Origin: Turicibacter sp.
GTDB lineage: Bacteria > Bacillota > Bacilli > MOL361 > Turicibacteraceae
Assembly (NCBI GenBank): GCA_030531025.1
Contig: JAUMTV010000005.1
Coordinates: forward strand, 1 to 64,000
Direction of reading: 5' to 3'
DNA length: 64,000 bases
Shown here piece after piece: positions 32,109 to 41,309 of this stretch. Every line of letters begins with the position of its first letter. The first letter of the stretch is position 1. The position numbers were made by a program, and so were the translations under genes. The notes under the pieces were generated by a model. It did not search any database, had not been told where the DNA came from, and saw only the letters and a program-made list of their open reading frames with translations.

Positions 32109-35000
32109 TTAAAATCGGGTCATATCTTTCATTGCTTCAAAATCTTCACGCGAAATTAAAATTTCACGTTGTTTTTGTGCTCCCTGCGGCTCACTAATCC
32201 ACCCATTCATCTCAAGGGTATCAATCATACGAGCTGCTCGGTTAAAGCCAATTCTTAATCTTGTTTGAAGAGAAGAAACAGTTGCATGTCCCCGATCAAA
32301 AATAAAATTCATCGCATCATACAATAATGGATCTGTGTCAGTTTGGACACTTGAATTTCCTCTTTGAAAAACTTCATCAGAAATTAAATATTTGGGTTTC
32401 CCTTGTTTTTTAACAAAATCAACAACTGCATCAATTTCTTCACTTGAAATATAGGCGCCTTGAATACGTTTAACTTTTGATCCACTTGAAGACCATAACA
32501 TATCTCCTTGACCAAGTAAGTTCTGTGCACCTGTTTCATCTAAAATGACACGTGAGTCATTAGCTTGTGCCACAGCAAACGCAATTCGACTTGGAATATT
32601 AGATTTAATCGTTCCAGTGATCACATCAACTGTTGGCCGTTGAGTCGCCACAATTAAATGAATTCCCGCTGCACGTGCTTTTTGAGTAATACGCATGATA
32701 CAATCTTCGACTTCTTGAGCAGAAACCATCATTAAGTCTGCTAACTCATCAATAACAATTAAAATATATGGTAACTTCTCATAAGTGAATTCAAATTCAT
32801 GTCGTCGTTCATTAAATGATTTAATATCTCGAACACCATTTGTTGCAAATAATTCATAGCGACGTTCCATCTCATCAACAGCCCACTTTAATCCTTGAGC
32901 TGCTTTGCGTTCATCACAGATAACAGGTGTTATTAAATGAGGAATCGCATTGTATGGGGCTAATTCCACACGTTTTGGATCGACTAGCATCAAACGTACA
33001 TCTTCAGGACTCGCTTTATATAACAAACTCACTAGTAACGTATTAATACAGACACTTTTCCCTGATCCTGTTTGACCAGCAATTAACCCATGTGGCATCG
33101 TTGAAATATCTGCATAAACAGGTTGTCCTGAAACATCTTGTCCAAGCCCTATATATAAAGGACTCTCATGTAAAATGAAGTCAGGTCTTGATAAGATTTC
33201 CTTTAAATAAACCATCTTACGTGTTGGATTTGGAATTTCTACTCCAATTGTATTTTTACCTGGAATAGGTTCAATTCGTAATTCTTCAACCGATAAACTT
33301 AATTTCAAATCATCCGATAAGCCGATAATTTTATTCAACTTTGTTCCTGACTCTGGTTGAATCTCAATTTGTGTTACGGTCGGTCCTTGTGTATAATCTC
33401 CAGTTAATCGAACTTTGACTCCAAAATCAGCAAAGGTTTGTTCTAAAATTTCCATCTTACTAACAATCCATTCCTCATCATTTATTTCAGAATGACGTGG
33501 TTCTTTTAAGAGAGCGAAATCGGGTGTCTCATAATAAATCACCTGATTTTCCTCTTCTTCTACTTGGATTTGCTCTAATACTTCATTACAAAAATTATCA
33601 TCATCAAACAGATCAAAAGATTCATCTAGTGCTTCATCTAAATCATCATCCTGTGTCTGATTTAATACATCATCAGAAAGAACTACTTCTTCTTGATGCT
33701 CTGATAATAATTGATCAAAGATTGAAGGAGTTGTTTCTTCCTCTTCTAATAAAGTCAAGACATCATCAATCGCTAATGACTGTTCGTTATTTTTCGTTTG
33801 ATTCTCTTCTGCTAGGATCTTATCAAAGATAGAAGGGATTTTCTCTTCCTCATCAAGTATGGCAAGAACATCATCAACCTCTAATTCACTTGAGTTATTC
33901 ATTTGTATCGTGCAATGACTATGATCTTGCACTAACTCCTGATCTTTTTTAGGACATTCTTCTTGATTGCTAACACTTTCAGTCACGTTGTGATTAGAAG
34001 TTTTATTCAAAGACGTTTCTAACCTTTCACTATGGTGATTAATTTCCTCTTCAACAGATTGCTTCTCATCCATTTGATTGACGACTAACGGCTCCTCCTT
34101 TAAAGAAACTGTTTGAGCTTTTTCTATTATTTGATTAGCTTCCTGTAATAAGATTGGATGATTTTGATTAGAAGTAATCATAGATTCTATGTCTTGTGAT
34201 GGTTCTAGTGCTTCCCTTTTATCTTCATGATCATCTGTCTCTGATACCTCCTGCGACTTATTAATCGTCTCAACAATCGTTACCGCTAGCTCCTTAACTT
34301 CACTGACAATCTCACTTAATAGACCATCTCTTTTTTCTGAAGTAGCACCTTCAACGGCAATCTTAAGGTCTAATTTTTCATTGACGTCTAATTCTTGTTT
34401 TAAGATGATATCTTGTGTTTGATCTGATACTGATCGATCAGATGTTGTTTCATTAACTTCCAGTTCAGTAACATCGTTCTCAATTGTAGAACTGGGACAT
34501 GTTTGTGATTTCTCCTCAATCTCAAACATCTGATCTAATTCCTCATTTAAATCTGTCACACCTTCAGTTACTTCATCGCTTAATGGCAGCTGAATTTGAG
34601 CATCTTCATGTAGGCTTTCATCATTTAACTCATCCACTAGTGAAGCCGTTGAAAGTTCATATTGTCCATGTGCTAAATGTACCCTTTTAGGTTGAGTCAC
34701 TCGACGCCCACTAATAGGTGACACAAATTCAACTGGCCTATACCCTGTCATAGTTGAAGAAGTATTCAAACGAGACGAGTTAGATGAGGCTACTGTAGAG
34801 TTCTGACGCTCTTTTCTGACATTTACCTCTGGGCTTAAGACCGCCTGAGGGCGATTCACGATCGGTTTGGCAATTGAGGATTCCACCGGTTGAATCATTA
34901 CTGGTACTTCTTTCTTTGAGATGGGTTTAGGTGTAGGTGAAACTTTTATTTCATCCCCAAACCCCACTTTCTCAATATCAAAAATTTTACGCTTTTTCAT
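32109..35000 (-). CDS. sftA: soluble FtsK/SpoIIIE-type DNA translocase SftA
   Basis: 963 residues. No membrane helices at the N-terminus, which is a long acidic, Gln/Glu/Ser-rich linker, so this is SftA (YtpS) rather than SpoIIIE. SftA moves DNA away from the closing septum. Motor: KMEILEQTFADFGVKV and GPTVTQIEIQPESG (alpha domain), AGQTGSGKSV (Walker A, about 640), ILIVIDELADLMM (Walker B) and VATQRPTVDVITG. C-terminal gamma winged helix: GHATVSSLQTRLRIGFNRAARMIDTLE. The linker holds two tandem copies of a DDVLxxLxEEExxPSIFDxxL motif (about residues 371-432). Start is the ATG after AGGGTGTGA. Confidence 0.93.
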   Translation of the reverse strand: MKKRKIFDIEKVGFGDEIKVSPTPKPISKKEVPVMIQPVESSIAKPIVNRPQAVLSPEVNVRKERQNSTVASSNSSRLNTSSTMTGYRPVEFVSPISGRRVTQPKRVHLAHGQYELSTASLVDELNDESLHEDAQIQLPLSDEVTEGVTDLNEELDQMFEIEEKSQTCPSSTIENDVTELEVNETTSDRSVSDQTQDIILKQELDVNEKLDLKIAVEGATSEKRDGLLSEIVSEVKELAVTIVETINKSQEVSETDDHEDKREALEPSQDIESMITSNQNHPILLQEANQIIEKAQTVSLKEEPLVVNQMDEKQSVEEEINHHSERLETSLNKTSNHNVTESVSNQEECPKKDQELVQDHSHCTIQMNNSSELEVDDVLAILDEEEKIPSIFDKILAEENQTKNNEQSLAIDDVLTLLEEEETTPSIFDQLLSEHQEEVVLSDDVLNQTQDDDLDEALDESFDLFDDDNFCNEVLEQIQVEEEENQVIYYETPDFALLKEPRHSEINDEEWIVSKMEILEQTFADFGVKVRLTGDYTQGPTVTQIEIQPESGTKLNKIIGLSDDLKLSLSVEELRIEPIPGKNTIGVEIPNPTRKMVYLKEILSRPDFILHESPLYIGLGQDVSGQPVYADISTMPHGLIAGQTGSGKSVCINTLLVSLLYKASPEDVRLMLVDPKRVELAPYNAIPHLITPVICDERKAAQGLKWAVDEMERRYELFATNGVRDIKSFNERRHEFEFTYEKLPYILIVIDELADLMMVSAQEVEDCIMRITQKARAAGIHLIVATQRPTVDVITGTIKSNIPSRIAFAVAQANDSRVILDETGAQNLLGQGDMLWSSSGSKVKRIQGAYISSEEIDAVVDFVKKQGKPKYLISDEVFQRGNSSVQTDTDPLLYDAMNFIFDRGHATVSSLQTRLRIGFNRAARMIDTLEMNGWISEPQGAQKQREILISREDFEAMKDMTRF

Positions 35001-35070
35001 ATTGTCACACCCTAAATTACCCAAATGTTTACTCTTAATTATACATGAAAAATCTCTTTTTTCACAAGAA

Positions 35071-35106
35071 GGTTAAAAAAAATCACCATATTTTCATGGT
35101 GATTTT
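35071..35106 (-). terminator. ytpP-operon terminator
   Basis: Stem AAAATCACCAT/ATGGTGATTTT, 6-nt loop, eight Ts on the minus strand, right after the thioredoxin gene and before sftA. Confidence 0.85.
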
Positions 35107-35119
35107 CTATTCATCATTA

Positions 35120-35434
35120 CTAAGCTAATGATTCAATAAACGATTCGATTTGTTGACGTGTTTTACGCTCTTTATTGACAAAGCGCCCTACTTCTTTTCC
35201 ACCTTTGAAGGCAACGAAGCTTGGAATACCAAATATTTCCAACTCAACACATAAATCCATTAAATGGTCACGGTTAATTGAGTAAAAGTTATAGTCATTA
35301 TACTTCTCTACAATACTTGGCATGAATGGCTTAATCACCATACAATCAGGACACCAGTTGGCTGTAAATAAAATAATTACATTTTCATTTTCAATGATTT
35401 CACGATATTGCTCTACACTTGTAATTTCTTTCAT
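35120..35434 (-). CDS. ytpP: thioredoxin-like protein YtpP
   Basis: 104 residues. Thioredoxin fold with active site NWCPDC (26-31) and the cis-Pro loop FGIPSFVAFKGG. WCPDC is characteristic of the YtpP/bacterioredoxin-type group rather than TrxA (WCGPC). In Bacillus the gene lies in the same ytp cluster with sftA (ytpS). SD AGGAGGATATAAA before ATG; 12 nt after the preceding membrane-protein gene, so one operon. Confidence 0.88.
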   Translation of the reverse strand: MKEITSVEQYREIIENENVIILFTANWCPDCMVIKPFMPSIVEKYNDYNFYSINRDHLMDLCVELEIFGIPSFVAFKGGKEVGRFVNKERKTRQQIESFIESLA

Positions 35435-35446
35435 TTTATATCCTCC

Positions 35447-36523
35447 TTAATTTGATTCAGCACCTTCATCCGGCACGATTTCACTTCGTTTTTCACTACT
35501 AAAGTCAAACTCAATAACTTGTTCATTCTCACTCGTTGATAACTGTCCTTCTGATACTGCCTCATCATCAGTAGCTGCTGCACTACCTGTTGAAGACTCA
35601 TCATCAGTTGTTGGTGTTGACTTTGAATCATCTATTGAATTTGCTTGGGATATATTCATTTGACCTGTAGTTTCCTCTGAATGAGTTGATGGTTGAGCAT
35701 TTAAGTCTGCCTCTTTGTTCGTCAGCTGTGTTCCAACTGAAAGTGGCTCATAAACCTCAACGGTACGACCCACGACTAACATATTATAAGCTAAATATGG
35801 TGCTTCTTCATAATCAATAATAGCTGACAATTTAGTTCCGTCGACAAAAACAGTTAATAAATACTTTTCTGTCATTTTTACTAATTGAACAAATCCATTT
35901 TGGCCATCCATATTAAAGTTTTTATAAAAGACTTCTTCACCGGCAGCTTTATTCTCATCGCGTAATAAATAATATGTATCCGTATCCTCGCCAATAACAT
36001 TATATTGATTATTATAATGCATTATGACTTCATTATCTTTATACTTTATAATATCATTTACACCAATTGACCAACGATATTGAAACTGTCTTGGAATATG
36101 ATATGCAATTGTTCCATTTTTAGTATTTACTTCATTACCTTCATAAGCAAATGCAGCACTAATACTATCTTGCATTTTGGTACTGAATGTGTCTTCTGTA
36201 ATCTCAGGTTTAGCCATCCATAGTAACCCCGCACTTAAACCGACAATTACAACACCACTAAAGATTGTTGTCACACGGTTAAGTAAGCATAAATCACTCG
36301 GCTTAGCGGTCGTCGTTAATGGTGATTCATAAGTAGCAGGATTATATTTTGTATCTTTAAATTTATTATTTATCTTATTAAGTTTTAATTTATTTTTAAT
36401 ATCTAATGCGTGTAATTTACGCTTAGATGATTTCGTAAAATTTATGAATTGTTGCTTAATTTGGTTTGATGTCGTTTTCATTTCTTCCGATATTTTCGAC
36501 GTATCTGTTGATTTTTTCGACAA
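35447..36523 (-). CDS. membrane protein of unknown function
   Basis: 358 residues: a Lys/Asn/Ser-rich cytoplasmic part (1-80), one membrane helix at about 84-104 (TTIFSGVVIVGLSAGLLWMA), then an outside region. The outside part has a beta-rich stretch (110-265; IAYHIPRQFQYRWSIGVND, YLLTVFVDG), then a Thr/Ser/Asp/Glu-rich disordered tail (270-358). No known domain. Stop codon 12 nt before ytpP. It may be a lineage-specific envelope protein. Strong SD (AAGGGGG). Acidic tail and central region resemble neither PASTA nor LytR folds. Confidence 0.6.
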   Translation of the reverse strand: MSKKSTDTSKISEEMKTTSNQIKQQFINFTKSSKRKLHALDIKNKLKLNKINNKFKDTKYNPATYESPLTTTAKPSDLCLLNRVTTIFSGVVIVGLSAGLLWMAKPEITEDTFSTKMQDSISAAFAYEGNEVNTKNGTIAYHIPRQFQYRWSIGVNDIIKYKDNEVIMHYNNQYNVIGEDTDTYYLLRDENKAAGEEVFYKNFNMDGQNGFVQLVKMTEKYLLTVFVDGTKLSAIIDYEEAPYLAYNMLVVGRTVEVYEPLSVGTQLTNKEADLNAQPSTHSEETTGQMNISQANSIDDSKSTPTTDDESSTGSAAATDDEAVSEGQLSTSENEQVIEFDFSSEKRSEIVPDEGAESN

Positions 36524-36588
36524 AAAATCGCCCCCTTATAGCATAATACTACTTTATTATACCATAGGAAGCGATTGTAACCAAATTT

Positions 36589-37104
36589 TTATTTTCGACA
36601 AGCTTGCTGAGAATATTGATACTGTCCCCATAACAAACGAACAATATGACTAAAATTTTCTTTACGATTAAAGAAATCTGCTGTTAAAATGCCAATGGCT
36701 CCTTCGTTTGATCGAACATTTTGTCGTTTTGAATACGAATCAATGACATCTCCTAACTCTTCACCCGCTTCAAGCGGAGCAATTAGCTCAGAAGGTAGTG
36801 GGAGTCTTGTCCCACCTGCATAAAAGCATTGACCAGTTGTTGTTTTTAAAACACCCCAATTAACTAAATATAGCTGATTATTTAAATATTCAACTCCTGC
36901 CTCTAATCCAATCCCTACTTCTCCAAATGATAAGCAATCCTCTGCACGATGACTCGCACCAGCCACTGTTTCAGCATCACTAAACGGTTGATTAGAAACG
37001 CCACTTGGCACGTCTACACCCATGACATCATATCCCATTGAACCTAAAACATCTTTAACTGCATCGATTTTCACTCGATTCGTTGAACCTACAATAACTT
37101 TCAT
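36589..37104 (-). CDS. DUF84 / non-canonical purine NTP phosphatase (inosine/xanthosine triphosphatase)
   Basis: 171 residues of the ITPase-like DUF84 (YjjX) family, which hydrolyses ITP and XTP to keep the nucleotide pool clean. Motifs: VGSTNRVKIDAV at the start, QPFSDAETVAGASHRAE (the Q-P-..-ET..GA..R signature), GIGLEAGVE and SNEGAIGILT. Length normal. SD AAGGGG 7 nt before ATG. Lies 20 nt after trmB in the same direction, so probably co-transcribed. Confidence 0.85.
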   Translation of the reverse strand: MKVIVGSTNRVKIDAVKDVLGSMGYDVMGVDVPSGVSNQPFSDAETVAGASHRAEDCLSFGEVGIGLEAGVEYLNNQLYLVNWGVLKTTTGQCFYAGGTRLPLPSELIAPLEAGEELGDVIDSYSKRQNVRSNEGAIGILTADFFNRKENFSHIVRLLWGQYQYSQQACRK

Positions 37105-37124
37105 AAATCTACCCCTTATATGAT

Positions 37125-37778
37125 TTAAGCCTTTGTTTGGAATTGTGCCTCTAATCGATAGATTGGCTGTCCCTTTGCACTAAATTTTTGTTCATACTCA
37201 GTCATGACATTCCACTCTAAATCTTCACGTTGATGTAGATCAAGTGCAACATCACGCAATGCCATTCCATACTCAGTAACACTAACTAATGAATATTCAA
37301 ATAATAAACGATTGTCTGTTTTAAAACAAACATAACCTTCAGGAATCGTAATATGTTCATATAACTTTAAGAAGTTTTCATGCGTTAAACGGCGTTTAGC
37401 ATGACGTGGCTTTGGCCATGGATCTGAGAAGTTTAAATAAACTCCTTCGACTTCATTTTCAGCAAAAATATCTGTCAAATCTTGAGCATCAATTTTTAAT
37501 AATTTTAAGTTAGGCAATTCTCCTGCTTCTAGAACTTTCTCAAGGGCACGTACCATGACTGAATCAAACTTTTCAATTCCAATAAAGTTTAAATGTGGAT
37601 TTTTTTGTGCCATTCCAATGATGAATTGCCCTTTTCCCATTCCAACTTCAATGTATAATGGCTGCTCTTTTTCAAACACAGACTGCCAATTTCCTTTTAA
37701 TGATTCTCCATTAGGAATTACAATTTCCGGATGAGCTGCAATTGTTTCAGCTGCACCTTTTACTTTTCTTAAACGCAT
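37125..37778 (-). CDS. trmB: tRNA (guanine-N7-)-methyltransferase
   Basis: 217 residues. Makes m7G46 in tRNA variable loops with SAM. Class I methyltransferase motifs: LYIEVGMGKGQFI (SAM loop), FIGIEKFDSVMVRAL, LLKIDAQDL, then LNFSDPWPKPRHAKRRLTHENFL, the TrmB hallmark, and TDNRLLFEYSL. C-terminal TEYEQKFSAKGQPIYRLEAQF is also typical. Start ATG with GCGGTGATAG upstream. The Bacillus homologue (ytmQ) is in the same neighbourhood. Confidence 0.95.
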   Translation of the reverse strand: MRLRKVKGAAETIAAHPEIVIPNGESLKGNWQSVFEKEQPLYIEVGMGKGQFIIGMAQKNPHLNFIGIEKFDSVMVRALEKVLEAGELPNLKLLKIDAQDLTDIFAENEVEGVYLNFSDPWPKPRHAKRRLTHENFLKLYEHITIPEGYVCFKTDNRLLFEYSLVSVTEYGMALRDVALDLHQREDLEWNVMTEYEQKFSAKGQPIYRLEAQFQTKA

Positions 37779-37916
37779 ACTATCACCGCTGCCTTTCTCA
37801 TATGTCTAAATCGAAATCATTCGACAGATTTTACAATTTTAAGATCATTTTTTATACGACTGCTATTGTATCATAACTTTAATAAATTGTGAATGAAAGC
37901 TATCACTTCATACCTT

Positions 37917-37950
37917 TATAAAAAGATCATCTTAAACAGACGATCTTTAA
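37917..37950 (-). terminator. PHP gene terminator
   Basis: Stem AAAGATC.TC/GA.GATCTTT with a 7-nt loop and T-run on the minus strand. Confidence 0.7.
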
Positions 37951-37952
37951 TC

Positions 37953-38744
37953 CTATTTAAACGGCAGTGTCTCCATAATGAGTGTTCCAAATGGACGATT
38001 AGGGCCATACGTGTGATGAAAATCTGATCCTGTTGTTTGAATTAGGTGATACTGCCTGATTAAATCATCAATGATTTTATAATCTTCTTCTTGATGATCT
38101 GGATGATATTTTTCAATGCCATCTAAACCAACTGTGACAAGTTCAGGAATTAAATCATATGTTTTTGATTGACCTGGATGAGCCATCACAGCGATTCCAT
38201 GATCCGCTTTAATCGCTTTAACCGCATCTTCCGCACTGACGTATGTAATCACACGATCACAAATGCCACCCTTTTTAAATAGCGGCTTGAGCTCTTCTTT
38301 AGTATAACCCTTACTTGTTAATACATCAAAAATATGTTGTTTATACCAAGCGGTTGAGTCTTTTGCTTTTCTAGCTACCTCATCCATTGTCAAATCATAT
38401 CCAGCTTGTATAAGCTGTTTTACTTGCCATTTCGTATTCGCATCACGACGTGCATTAACTGGATCCACTAATGCCTTAATATGTTTTGCATCTAAATTAA
38501 AGTTATAGCCAAGAATATGAGTTTTCTTTTGGCGTTTAAAGTCATAAGCACTAATTTCGATACCTGGAATCACGTGAACACCAATCTGTCTACCAAGTTC
38601 TATTGCTTCTTGTAAACCGACCACTGTATCATGATTCGTTATCGCAACATGAGTTAGCCCACGTTCTTTGGCGAGTAATAACGTATCTTTAGTACTTAAT
38701 GAACTATCTGAAATAGTTGTATGAATATGCAAGTCAACTCTCAC
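37953..38744 (-). CDS. PHP-domain phosphoesterase
   Basis: 263 residues. Metal-dependent PHP domain: RVDLHIHTTISD, ITNHDTVVGL, HVIPGIEISAY, VMAHPGQS and TGSDFHHTYGP supply the tri-metal ligands in order. Relatives (YciV/RNase AM group) remove nucleotides from 5' ends of RNA or short oligonucleotides; other relatives act on small phosphates. GTG start with GGTGGAG upstream. It follows the pseudouridine synthase gene by about 40 nt on the same strand. Confidence 0.85.
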   Translation of the reverse strand: MRVDLHIHTTISDSSLSTKDTLLLAKERGLTHVAITNHDTVVGLQEAIELGRQIGVHVIPGIEISAYDFKRQKKTHILGYNFNLDAKHIKALVDPVNARRDANTKWQVKQLIQAGYDLTMDEVARKAKDSTAWYKQHIFDVLTSKGYTKEELKPLFKKGGICDRVITYVSAEDAVKAIKADHGIAVMAHPGQSKTYDLIPELVTVGLDGIEKYHPDHQEEDYKIIDDLIRQYHLIQTTGSDFHHTYGPNRPFGTLIMETLPFK

Positions 38745-38782
38745 TCTAACTCCACCTCATCTTCTTACATCAACTTCTTATC

Positions 38783-39517
38783 TTAATGGGTCGCCTCTGC
38801 TTTTAAACAAGCTAATTCTTCTTCTGTTAATTCACGATATTCACCTAATGCGAGTGTTTCATCTAACTGTAATGATCCTATTGCTAAGCGTTTTAAATAG
38901 ACAACTTTACATCCTACGCTAGCAAACATTCGCTTAACTTGATGGAATTTTCCTTCGGTAATACAAATCTCTACAGCCGTTAAATCATTGACTGTACCTA
39001 TAACTTTTACCTTTGCTGGTTTAGTAACAAAGGCCTCATTATTCCCATCTAAAATTTCTACACCCAATTCTAATTGCTTCATTGATGACTCTGTTAATTC
39101 ACCGCTAATATGGGCAATATAACGTTTAAAAACATCTTTTTTCGGTGAAATAATTTCATGAGCTAACTTGCCATCATTCGTTAAAAGAACTAACCCTTCA
39201 GTATCACGATCAAGACGTCCTGCGGGTGCAACATCAAACATTAAATAATAATCATCTAACAAATCAATAACGGTACGGTAATCACGATCACGTGTAGCAC
39301 TTAAACAATTCTGAGGTTTATTCATCATTAAGTACACAAATTCACGATATTCAACAATCTCATCAAATACAGTAACCACTTGTTGACTTAAGTCAACTTT
39401 CTGCTTCGCATCTTTTACAACGACGCCATCTACTTTAACGACTTTAGACTTTAATAGTTTTTTTACTTCTGTACGTGTTCCATATCCCGTATGAGCTAAT
39501 AATTTATCTAAACGCAA
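38783..39517 (-). CDS. 16S rRNA pseudouridine synthase, RsuA family
   Basis: 244 residues. N-terminal S4 RNA-binding domain (MRLDKLLAHTGYGTRTEVKKLLKSKVVKVDG), then the catalytic block PAGRLDRDTEGLVLLTNDG with the essential Asp, LMMNKPQNCLSAT and the C-terminal EGKFHQVKRMFAS. Matches the RsuA/RluB group, Bacillus YtzG type. An apparent upstream TTG is inside the SD; the true start is a second TTG, 7-8 nt after GGAGGA, giving MRLDKLL, the normal family start. Divergent from the Asn/Met-rich protein gene. Confidence 0.9.
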   Translation of the reverse strand: MRLDKLLAHTGYGTRTEVKKLLKSKVVKVDGVVVKDAKQKVDLSQQVVTVFDEIVEYREFVYLMMNKPQNCLSATRDRDYRTVIDLLDDYYLMFDVAPAGRLDRDTEGLVLLTNDGKLAHEIISPKKDVFKRYIAHISGELTESSMKQLELGVEILDGNNEAFVTKPAKVKVIGTVNDLTAVEICITEGKFHQVKRMFASVGCKVVYLKRLAIGSLQLDETLALGEYRELTEEELACLKAEATH

Positions 39518-39623
39518 CGTTTGTTCCTCCAATTTTATCTAAAACTTTTTAAACAAAAATATCATAACACAATCAGGGCACCTTTCATAGTATATAGTAG
39601 CAATAGAAAGGAGGGCTTCGCCC

Positions 39624-40838
39624 ATGTTTGGCAAACATAAAAAACAAAAGTCAAAAACGCCTATTGAGGAAATGGAGCAATTTTATTTAAATCAATTTTT
39701 AAATAATACCAAAAACCCTCCGCAAGGCTATAATGGCATGTCTCCACTTGGACCAAGCTTTAATCAAATGATGGGACCTAATACGAGTGCGGGTCCTCAA
39801 TTTCAAGGTCGAAATGGAGGAATGACATCAATAGGAGGACTTAATTCCATGATGAATAATAATTTTAATCCAGCTCAAATGCCAATGGCAAATAATAATA
39901 TGAATCCGAATCAACCCTCAATGATGAACAATCCTTATCCGACAATGAATACTAATCCTATGATGAGTAACAACCCAAATCCTAACTACTATCCCATGAT
40001 GGACAACACTTATCCGCAACCTCAAATGATGAATAACGGAACCAACGCTCCCTACTCTATGATGAACAACAATTTAAATTCTAATCAAATGCCAATGATA
40101 AATAACGGTGGAAATCCTAATTCATATCCAATAGCAAAGAATCCATTCAATCCAAATTCTATGGTTAATAATAATCCTTATTCTATGCCAACTAACAACT
40201 TTAACCCAAATCAGGTTCCTAATTACGAACCTAATACAAATCCCTATCAAATGACTAATAACAATTATAATCAACTACCACAACCGTCTTTAATTAATGA
40301 AAATTTAAGTGCTAATATTGGTGCAGAACCATCAGGCAACGAATCATTTCCTGGGCAATTTTCGTTTAATGATTTTTCTTATACCCCTACACCACAAGAT
40401 GCTCTTCCTGATTTAACTCCATCTCTTGAAGATTTAACTAGAACTAATATTTTATCTAATCAATATTTCCGACCTAATCCTTATTCAGCAGGTAGTGACG
40501 TCCAACAAGACATTCAGGACAATACATCTAAAACGACCTATAAACATCCATCTTTGACACCAACTAATGCAGTAGGTGCTTCAAATCCTAATATTGCAAC
40601 TTATTCAGTAGACCCAGCTGTTCCATCACCACCGCCACCAACTAATGCAATTATGGCAGCGGGACAAGGATATGCTAACAATCAAATGCCTGCAGCAATG
40701 AACCCTTCTGCTAATTACTCTATGACAAACACAGCTAATGTCGATGTTTTTGATGTTAAAAACAAAGTAGATAATATTAATATTCGTCTCCGTAAAGTGG
40801 AAAGCTACCTTGGATTTAGACCAGAAACAACAATTTAA
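39624..40838 (+). CDS. Asn/Met/Pro-rich low-complexity protein
   Basis: 404 residues. Short basic start (MFGKHKKQKSKTPIEEMEQFYLNQFL), then about 200 residues of irregular repeats built on N-P-N, MMNN and Q-M-P (for example MNNNFNPAQMPM, NNNMNPNQPSMMNNPYP), a less repetitive acidic part, and a conserved-looking coiled tail (FDVKNKVDNINIRLRKVESYLGF). No signal peptide. Spore coat and exosporium proteins have this sort of composition, and the neighbourhood (ytgP, sspI) includes sporulation-related genes, but the role is unknown. AAAGGAGGG SD; a GGGC/GCCC mini-hairpin lies between SD and ATG. Confidence 0.7.
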   Translation: MFGKHKKQKSKTPIEEMEQFYLNQFLNNTKNPPQGYNGMSPLGPSFNQMMGPNTSAGPQFQGRNGGMTSIGGLNSMMNNNFNPAQMPMANNNMNPNQPSMMNNPYPTMNTNPMMSNNPNPNYYPMMDNTYPQPQMMNNGTNAPYSMMNNNLNSNQMPMINNGGNPNSYPIAKNPFNPNSMVNNNPYSMPTNNFNPNQVPNYEPNTNPYQMTNNNYNQLPQPSLINENLSANIGAEPSGNESFPGQFSFNDFSYTPTPQDALPDLTPSLEDLTRTNILSNQYFRPNPYSAGSDVQQDIQDNTSKTTYKHPSLTPTNAVGASNPNIATYSVDPAVPSPPPPTNAIMAAGQGYANNQMPAAMNPSANYSMTNTANVDVFDVKNKVDNINIRLRKVESYLGFRPETTI

Positions 40839-40866
40839 AAAAGCCGCTTATCGGCGGCTTTTTTAT
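40837..40866. terminator. bidirectional terminator
   Basis: A-run, stem GCCGC/GCGGC and T-run (AAAAAAGCCGC ... GCGGCTTTTTT) between convergent genes. Confidence 0.85.
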
Positions 40867-41264
40867 TCATAATATTGTGGACCTATTTGATTTTTATATT
40901 CCTTTAGAATACTTTGCTTATATAATTCATTTACTTCTCTTTCAATAGCTTTTTTTTGATCAGGTGTCAGTAACTCTTCAATATCATCAATAATTTCACA
41001 AACGATTTTTAAAGCCGCATCATAATCAATTAAAGCCTCTTTTTGAGGGAGAGAATCAACTGTGCTAATCACTGGTTCAGTCTCCTCAACGTAATCAGAT
41101 AACCATAACTTTACATGATCAGTTAACCTCATTGCTGCCGTAGCAAGCAGTGAAATATTTTGTTGAGCTTGATCTGTCAATTGAACTTTCGGTCGTAGAC
41201 CGCCAATACACAAAAAGCCAATCACACTAAATCCTAACATAAAACAAATTAATGCGCGCTTCAT
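40863..41264 (-). CDS. secreted or membrane-anchored protein, unknown
   Basis: 133 residues: N-terminal hydrophobic segment (KRALICFMLGFSVIGFLCIGG), then a helical outside domain (TDQAQQNISLLATAAMRLTDHVKLWLSDYV, DYDAALKIVCEIIDDIEELLTPDQKKAIEREVNELYKQS). No lipobox in the right place (LCIGG lacks C at +1 after a small pair). No known family. SD AAGGTGATGGG. Located 45 nt after the lipid flippase gene on the same strand, so probably in one transcript with it. Confidence 0.65.
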   Translation of the reverse strand: MKRALICFMLGFSVIGFLCIGGLRPKVQLTDQAQQNISLLATAAMRLTDHVKLWLSDYVEETEPVISTVDSLPQKEALIDYDAALKIVCEIIDDIEELLTPDQKKAIEREVNELYKQSILKEYKNQIGPQYYE

Positions 41265-41309
41265 CCCATCACCTTCAAACTAAGCTAGTTGTATAGGGAT
41301 AGTATTACC

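Noticed and set aside
33497..33832. Plus-strand frames inside sftA and other large genes
   Set aside because: They have no SD and mirror the acidic coding strand as His/Leu-rich nonsense; shadows of the real genes.
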